From contig CASRZP010000021.1 of assembly GCA_949440065.1 (NCBI GenBank), positions 1 to 16,460 of the forward strand: a DNA stretch of 16,460 nt, given 5' to 3'. The position numbers and the translations under genes are program-made. Every line of letters starts with the position of its first letter. Within the stretch, counting starts at the first letter, position 1. Source of the DNA: an uncultured Bacilli bacterium. GTDB lineage: Bacteria; Bacillota_I; Bacilli_A; RF39; UBA660. Below the pieces are notes generated by a model. The model was not told the origin of the DNA. It saw only the letters and a list, made by a program, of their open reading frames with translations, and did not search any database. Below, piece by piece: positions 12,539-16,460 of the stretch.

Positions 12539-14817
12539 TGATAGAAAAAGATAAATATTTATCGATACTTTCTTACTTAGTAGAAAATAATTTAGCACTT
12601 TTAACCAGTCAAGATTTAAAGAATTGCCAAATTAACTCTTATGAAATTAATCAATTGCTAAAAAACGAAATGTTTGTTCGTCTACAAAGAGGAGAATATT
12701 TATTAACACCAAAGGCAATTTCTAATTTATATTATTTAAAAGATGAAGTAGCATTAAATCTTTCTACCATGGATGTTTCTTTAGTGGAAGAAAAAGTAGG
12801 ACAACTAAAAGAAAATTACGAGCAATTCTATCATCAAATGGTATTATTTTCTATACAAAATGAAGATTATACAAAAGCATGGTATTACGTATCTAGTTTA
12901 ACGAAAATAGATAAGCAGCTTTATACTTATTTACTTAGTTTTTTAATGCAAGATCCATTCTCTTACACAAGAAGAGTAGTAGTTAAAGGTAATCTATACG
13001 AACAATTTAAAGTGAAATATCATGATGCTGAAGTAGGAAGATTATCGAATCAAATTCGTTATAAAATAGCTAATGAACAATTTAGCGTAGCAATAGAAAG
13101 CTTAAAACAAGCGATGAGTAAAGACTATTGTGTTACTACGGATAATGAATTAACTATGGTGTTATTGACTAAAGTACAACAAAAGCAAGAAAAGTTAAAA
13201 GCTATGTTAGTTCCTTATTTAGAAAATGAAAACTATGATAAAGTAATTGAAGTGTTAGAAAGAGCAAAAGAAAGTCACAAACTAACGAAAGTAAATACCG
13301 CGGTTTTACTTCTATCTAAAGATATCAAAATTTTACAAGAAGAGCAAAAATCTTTTATCAAACAGGCAATGACTTTAAATACCGATCAATTTTTAACAGC
13401 TATTGAAGGAAAAGATTATCCATTAGCTAAGAGATTAATTGAAAAAGATGCTTATTATTTAAGACGAATGATTCCCTTATATGTAGAATTAGAAAAACTT
13501 CTTGCTATGGTAACCGTTCAAAATAATACTTTAAATAAAGCTTACGCAAAAGTAACGTATCAAGAAATGACTTTAGATTTAGAAAATCATCAATTGATAC
13601 CTTTCTACCAAAAACTTAGAAAGTATCTTCTTCAATTAGAAAGGACAGAATATGAACAATTAGTGAAAGATACGATTAAATTAGATGTTGTCAATAAAAA
13701 CGATCACTTTATTTATACAAAAAATTTATTACTTCAATTAATGAACGAGGAATATTCTTTTTCCCTAGCAGAACAATTAGCTTGTTTTTATCAGGCGTTA
13801 ATTGAACAAAAGTACAATCATGCTAAAATATATCATAGTATGATTCATCGTTATCCATCTATCACAGGAAATGAATTAGAGTGTTCTAAGGAAATTAATA
13901 AGCTATTTGCCTCTGAAGTGAAGAAGAGTTTCATGAACCCTTATCAACCATTAACCAAAAAAGAACAACTTTTATTGCAAGGTGTATTAGATAACTTAGC
14001 TCATCAAGGTATTTATATTTTTAAGTCGATGGCAAATTGGCAAATGAACGAAATTTATCAAGCTATCAACAAGTTAGAAGGGATCTATTGTTTTGAAATA
14101 GGTCCATCATATAGTAGAAGAATTGTAGCTAAAACGTATACAGCATCAGCTGATATGGATGAGGTGAAAGACTTGATGAGAATAGGAGAAGCGATGTATC
14201 AGGCTCAAGAATATGATTTTAGTATTTTTGCTTTTCAACAAGCCTTAAAGGTAAAATCGATGGATGCTTGGCTTTATGCACGATTAGGAATTGCTTGTAA
14301 GAATAAAAACATGAACGATTTGGCTGTAACGTATTTGACTATTGCAGAAGAATTAACGAGAAATAAAACATGTAAATATGATTTTTCAGTAATAATTAAT
14401 GCTTTATCGAAAAACCAAGTAGGATCTTTGAAAGAGGTTACTGTAACAAAAAAAGGTGAATCTGGTCATACGATGTTTAAAAATGCTAAAGAAAAAACTT
14501 ATGGAATTTCTCATCTTCATGAAGTGGTGTATGCGATTGCTAAGAATATGTCACAAGAAGAAATAAAGACGAATTTTTCTTTAACAGAAGAACAATATGG
14601 TATAGCATTATTGATTACTGCTAGAGAATATTATTATTTGGGTAATGATATTATGGGTGATAGATATTTTAATCAAGTAGGGAAAATGAAGAATAAGACA
14701 AAACCAGTGATAGATCTTTTTGAAGAAATAAGAAGAAAAAAACGTTTTTTCAAAAATCATGAAGAAAGTACACATCAATCTTTATTAGAAGCACCAAAGC
14801 AAAAGATACTTAAATAA
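12538..14817 (+). CDS. Large TPR protein with winged-helix-like N-terminus
   Basis: 759 residues, cytoplasmic. Residues 1-60 (LSYLVENNLALLTSQDL, INQLLKNEMFVRLQRGEYLLT) read like the winged-helix start of AbiEi-type regulators and related DNA- or protein-binding modules. The middle (about 80-460) is long helical-repeat sequence of TPR/solenoid type (ENYDKVIEVLERAKESH, GKDYPLAKRLIEKDAYY). Residues about 472-535 (LTKKEQLLLQGVLDNLAHQG) may be a second winged helix. A clearer TPR lies at about 546-605 (AQEYDFSIFAFQQAL). The C-terminal 100 residues (HLHEVVYAIAKNMSQEEI, NKTKPVIDLFEEIRRKKRF) form a further conserved-looking segment. Predicted binding is inference; the family is not named. Confidence 0.75.
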   Translation: MIEKDKYLSILSYLVENNLALLTSQDLKNCQINSYEINQLLKNEMFVRLQRGEYLLTPKAISNLYYLKDEVALNLSTMDVSLVEEKVGQLKENYEQFYHQMVLFSIQNEDYTKAWYYVSSLTKIDKQLYTYLLSFLMQDPFSYTRRVVVKGNLYEQFKVKYHDAEVGRLSNQIRYKIANEQFSVAIESLKQAMSKDYCVTTDNELTMVLLTKVQQKQEKLKAMLVPYLENENYDKVIEVLERAKESHKLTKVNTAVLLLSKDIKILQEEQKSFIKQAMTLNTDQFLTAIEGKDYPLAKRLIEKDAYYLRRMIPLYVELEKLLAMVTVQNNTLNKAYAKVTYQEMTLDLENHQLIPFYQKLRKYLLQLERTEYEQLVKDTIKLDVVNKNDHFIYTKNLLLQLMNEEYSFSLAEQLACFYQALIEQKYNHAKIYHSMIHRYPSITGNELECSKEINKLFASEVKKSFMNPYQPLTKKEQLLLQGVLDNLAHQGIYIFKSMANWQMNEIYQAINKLEGIYCFEIGPSYSRRIVAKTYTASADMDEVKDLMRIGEAMYQAQEYDFSIFAFQQALKVKSMDAWLYARLGIACKNKNMNDLAVTYLTIAEELTRNKTCKYDFSVIINALSKNQVGSLKEVTVTKKGESGHTMFKNAKEKTYGISHLHEVVYAIAKNMSQEEIKTNFSLTEEQYGIALLITAREYYYLGNDIMGDRYFNQVGKMKNKTKPVIDLFEEIRRKKRFFKNHEESTHQSLLEAPKQKILK

Positions 14818-14842
14818 AATGGTGAGAAATCATCATTTTTTT
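14817..14842 (+). terminator. Intrinsic terminator of the TPR pair
   Basis: AAATGGTGA (14817-14825) and TCATCATTT (14830-14838), 9 bp with one wobble, GAAA tetraloop, then T-run. Shares its first base with the stop codon. Confidence 0.85.
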
Positions 14843-14849
14843 GTTTTAT

Positions 14850-14883
14850 TTCGACAAATTTCAGCTTTTTAATAGATTATACT
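14850..14883 (+). promoter_or_regulatory. spoIIG promoter with inverted Spo0A box
   Basis: TTCGACA (14850-14856) is the exact reverse complement of the 0A box TGTCGAA. TATACT (14878-14883) is a good -10, and there is no -35 at 17 nt. TTCGAC to TATACT leaves 22 nt, the same long spacing known at B. subtilis spoIIG, where Spo0A~P binding beside the -35 activates sigma-A polymerase. No second box was seen. Activation by Spo0A is inferred from this match and the downstream genes. Confidence 0.65.
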
Positions 14884-14901
14884 GTTAAAAGGTGATGAGA
14901 A

Positions 14902-15669
14902 TTGATTGTCTATGTTGATTTATTTATGTTACTTAATTTCTTTTTCGATGCCTTTTTGTTATTAGCAACAGGAAGTTTTTTCAAACAATATATTAAATGG
15001 TATCGACTCATTTTAGGTGCTAGTCTTGGTTTACTTAGTACCTTAGTGTTATTCTATCCTTTTTCTAGTGTTACACTGATTCTTTTTCAAGTAGTTGTAA
15101 GTGTTCTTATGGTTATTGTTACTTTTGGTTTTTCTACTTTACAAAAAACAGGGAAAACACTTGTGATATTTTATGTTCATTCACTTATTTTAGGTGGTTT
15201 TTTAACTTTTTTAAAACAGCATTTTAAAGTAAATACAGCGATATGGATGTTTATTTTAATACTTAGTCCTGTTTTTTTGTTTCTTTATATCAAAATGATG
15301 AAGGAAGAAAAAGATAAAATAAGACTTTATTACCAGATTGAGCTTTTTTTAAATGATAAAACAACAATTCATTTAAATGCTTATTTAGATACAGGAAATC
15401 AACTTTATGAACCATATCATCATCGACCCGTTGTGTTAGTAAAGGAAAAATTGATTCCTATTTCTAACATCAATAAAGAACATATCCTTTTGGTACCTTA
15501 TGAAACCATTAGTGAAACGTCGCTAATTAAGTGTATTAAAGTACCTAAGATGAGAATTGATGCGACTAGAGAATATACTGATGTATTGGTAGGGCTTTGT
15601 GGTAGTAAAGTAAAATTAGGAAATTATGATATGTTGTTGCATGTCGATTATAAGGAGGAGATAAAATGA
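14902..15669 (+). CDS. spoIIGA: SpoIIGA, membrane aspartic protease that activates pro-sigma-E
   Basis: 255 residues from TTG 14902 (GGTGATGAG upstream); the B. subtilis protein is about 309. About five membrane segments fill residues 1-135, opening with YVDLFMLLNFFFDAFLLL as in the family. The cytoplasmic half contains LDTGNQLYEP, with the catalytic aspartate at residue 163, and RPVVLV after it; the active enzyme is a dimer sharing two such aspartates. A later segment (MRIDATREYTDVLVGLC) matches the family's C-terminal part, and the protein stops soon after it. In sporulation it sits in the septum and responds to the forespore signal SpoIIR. Stop TGA overlaps the sigE ATG (ATGA), so protease and substrate are made together. 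Confidence 0.93.
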   Translation: MIVYVDLFMLLNFFFDAFLLLATGSFFKQYIKWYRLILGASLGLLSTLVLFYPFSSVTLILFQVVVSVLMVIVTFGFSTLQKTGKTLVIFYVHSLILGGFLTFLKQHFKVNTAIWMFILILSPVFLFLYIKMMKEEKDKIRLYYQIELFLNDKTTIHLNAYLDTGNQLYEPYHHRPVVLVKEKLIPISNINKEHILLVPYETISETSLIKCIKVPKMRIDATREYTDVLVGLCGSKVKLGNYDMLLHVDYKEEIK

Positions 15670-16355
15670 TTAGTTTATTATTAGTAATAGGAATATTGTT
15701 AACTTATCAACACCAAATTTTTTATGTAGGAGCAACAGATGTTTTACCTGAACCATTATCTAAAGAGATGGAAGAGTATTATTTAAATTTAGCCATGGAT
15801 GGGGATACGTTTGCTAAAGATAAGTTGATTGAACATAATTTACGGCTAGTGGTATTTCTTGCTAAGAAATATGAAAATACCAAGATTGATTTGGAAGATT
15901 TGGTAAGCATTGGTACCATTGGACTGATTAAAGGAATTAATACTTTTAGTATGGATAAAAATATTAAGTTGGCAACGTATGCATCAAGATGTATTGATAA
16001 TGAAATTTTGATGTATTTGAGGAAAAATAAGAAGATTAAAACAGAAGTTAGCTTTGATGAGAGCTTAAGTTTTGATGCAGATGGGAACGAGTTACATCTA
16101 GAAGATATCTTGGGAACCGAGGATGATTTGGTGACTAAGGAGTTAGAAAAGGAAACGGAGAAGAATTTGTTGTTAGCAGAAATTAGTAGGTTAGATCCAA
16201 GGGATAGGGATATTATTGTATTACGATATGGACTAATGAATCATAAGGAGTTAACGCAAAAAGAGGTAGCAGACCTTTTAGGAATTAGTCAGTCGTATAT
16301 TTCAAGAATTGAAAAGAAGATTATTAGAAGATTAAAAACGGTGATTAAATATTAA
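15666..16355 (+). CDS. sigE: Pro-sigma-E, early mother-cell sporulation sigma factor
   Basis: 229 residues. The N-terminus is a short hydrophobic pro-sequence (ISLLLVIGILLTY) ending in FYVGATDVLPEPL, which aligns with the B. subtilis cleavage region VYYIGGSEALPPPL; cleavage by SpoIIGA is expected near Tyr20. Region 2 (about 58-131) includes NLRLVVFLAKKYENT, DLVSIGTIGLIKGINTF and LATYASRCIDNEILMYLR. Region 4 (about 170-225) includes RDIIVLRYGL and the HTH TQKEVADLLGISQSYISR. The pro-sequence is about 8 residues shorter than in B. subtilis. Active sigma-E directs early mother-cell genes, including engulfment and coat assembly. The neighbour sigG usual in this operon is not visible before the window ends. 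Confidence 0.95.
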   Translation: MISLLLVIGILLTYQHQIFYVGATDVLPEPLSKEMEEYYLNLAMDGDTFAKDKLIEHNLRLVVFLAKKYENTKIDLEDLVSIGTIGLIKGINTFSMDKNIKLATYASRCIDNEILMYLRKNKKIKTEVSFDESLSFDADGNELHLEDILGTEDDLVTKELEKETEKNLLLAEISRLDPRDRDIIVLRYGLMNHKELTQKEVADLLGISQSYISRIEKKIIRRLKTVIKY

Positions 16356-16362
16356 AAAGCAC

Positions 16363-16391
16363 TTGAAAGCCTTTAGAATTTTTGATAGAAT
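16363..16391 (+). promoter_or_regulatory. Sigma-A-type promoter for the gene entering the right edge
   Basis: TTGAAA (16363-16368), 17 nt, TAGAAT (16386-16391). No clear terminator separates it from sigE. Confidence 0.5.
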
Positions 16392-16419
16392 TTATCTAGA
16401 AGATAAGGATGTGCAAGTA

Positions 16420-16460
16420 ATGAAAATTAACAAAAAATTAACTAGGGGGGGGGGCAGAAT
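16420..16460 (+). CDS. Possible start of a gene cut by the window edge
   Basis: ATG 16420 lies about 10 nt after AAGGA and behind a plausible promoter, and reads MKINKKLTRGGGR before the window ends. Synteny in other spore formers would predict sigG, and MKINK is vaguely like its start, but 13 residues prove nothing. The frame crosses ten consecutive G, which may be an artefact. Confidence 0.25.
   Translation, partial: MKINKKLTRGGGR

Overview
The window is AT-rich DNA from an endospore-forming member of the Bacilli/Firmicutes. The evidence is a spoIIGA-sigE operon, two CotY/CotZ-type spore coat genes, AGGAGG-type ribosome binding sites and TTGACA/TATAAT promoters. TGA is a true stop (it ends yceD and spoIIGA) and TGG encodes Trp, so this is not a code-4 mollicute. 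A BspA-type leucine-rich repeat protein, TTG starts and coat-protein style fit a gut-type Erysipelotrichia/RF39-like lineage, but that placement is inference.

Layout. 1-2325 holds the 3' end of a leucine-rich-repeat surface protein and an unrecognised lipoprotein gene, followed by a convergent RodA/FtsW-type SEDS gene (2329-3459, minus). 3543-5158 is a patch of small and broken genes: a 113-aa unknown, a decayed IS200-type element whose transposase carries a stop, a frameshift and a deletion, a frame-broken XRE-type regulator, and a 115-aa unknown. 5200-6063 (minus) is a two-gene spore coat operon.

6220-9433 is one sigma-A-type transcription unit of five unrecognised genes. Three encode coiled-coil/membrane-hairpin/coiled-coil proteins, one is a membrane-less miniature of its neighbour, and one is soluble. 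The next transcription unit (9594-10352) encodes a protein that shares a colinear motif with the soluble one, so the six genes may act together, perhaps as a membrane-anchored scaffold.

10441-11457 is an operon of a membrane-anchored, cysteine-less PTS EIIB-like domain, YceD (DUF177) and ribosomal protein L32. This L32 is preceded by nine residues that look exactly like the Prp-cleaved leader of ribosomal protein L27; this is the most striking observation of the window. 11546-14817 is a translationally coupled pair of TPR-like proteins, the second with a winged-helix-like N-terminus. 14850-16355 is the sporulation operon spoIIGA-sigE under a promoter with a perfect inverted Spo0A box. The window ends just inside a new gene, in a run of ten G that may be an assembly artefact.

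Almost every transcription unit is bounded by a recognisable intrinsic terminator, and in two places the terminator overlaps the next promoter.
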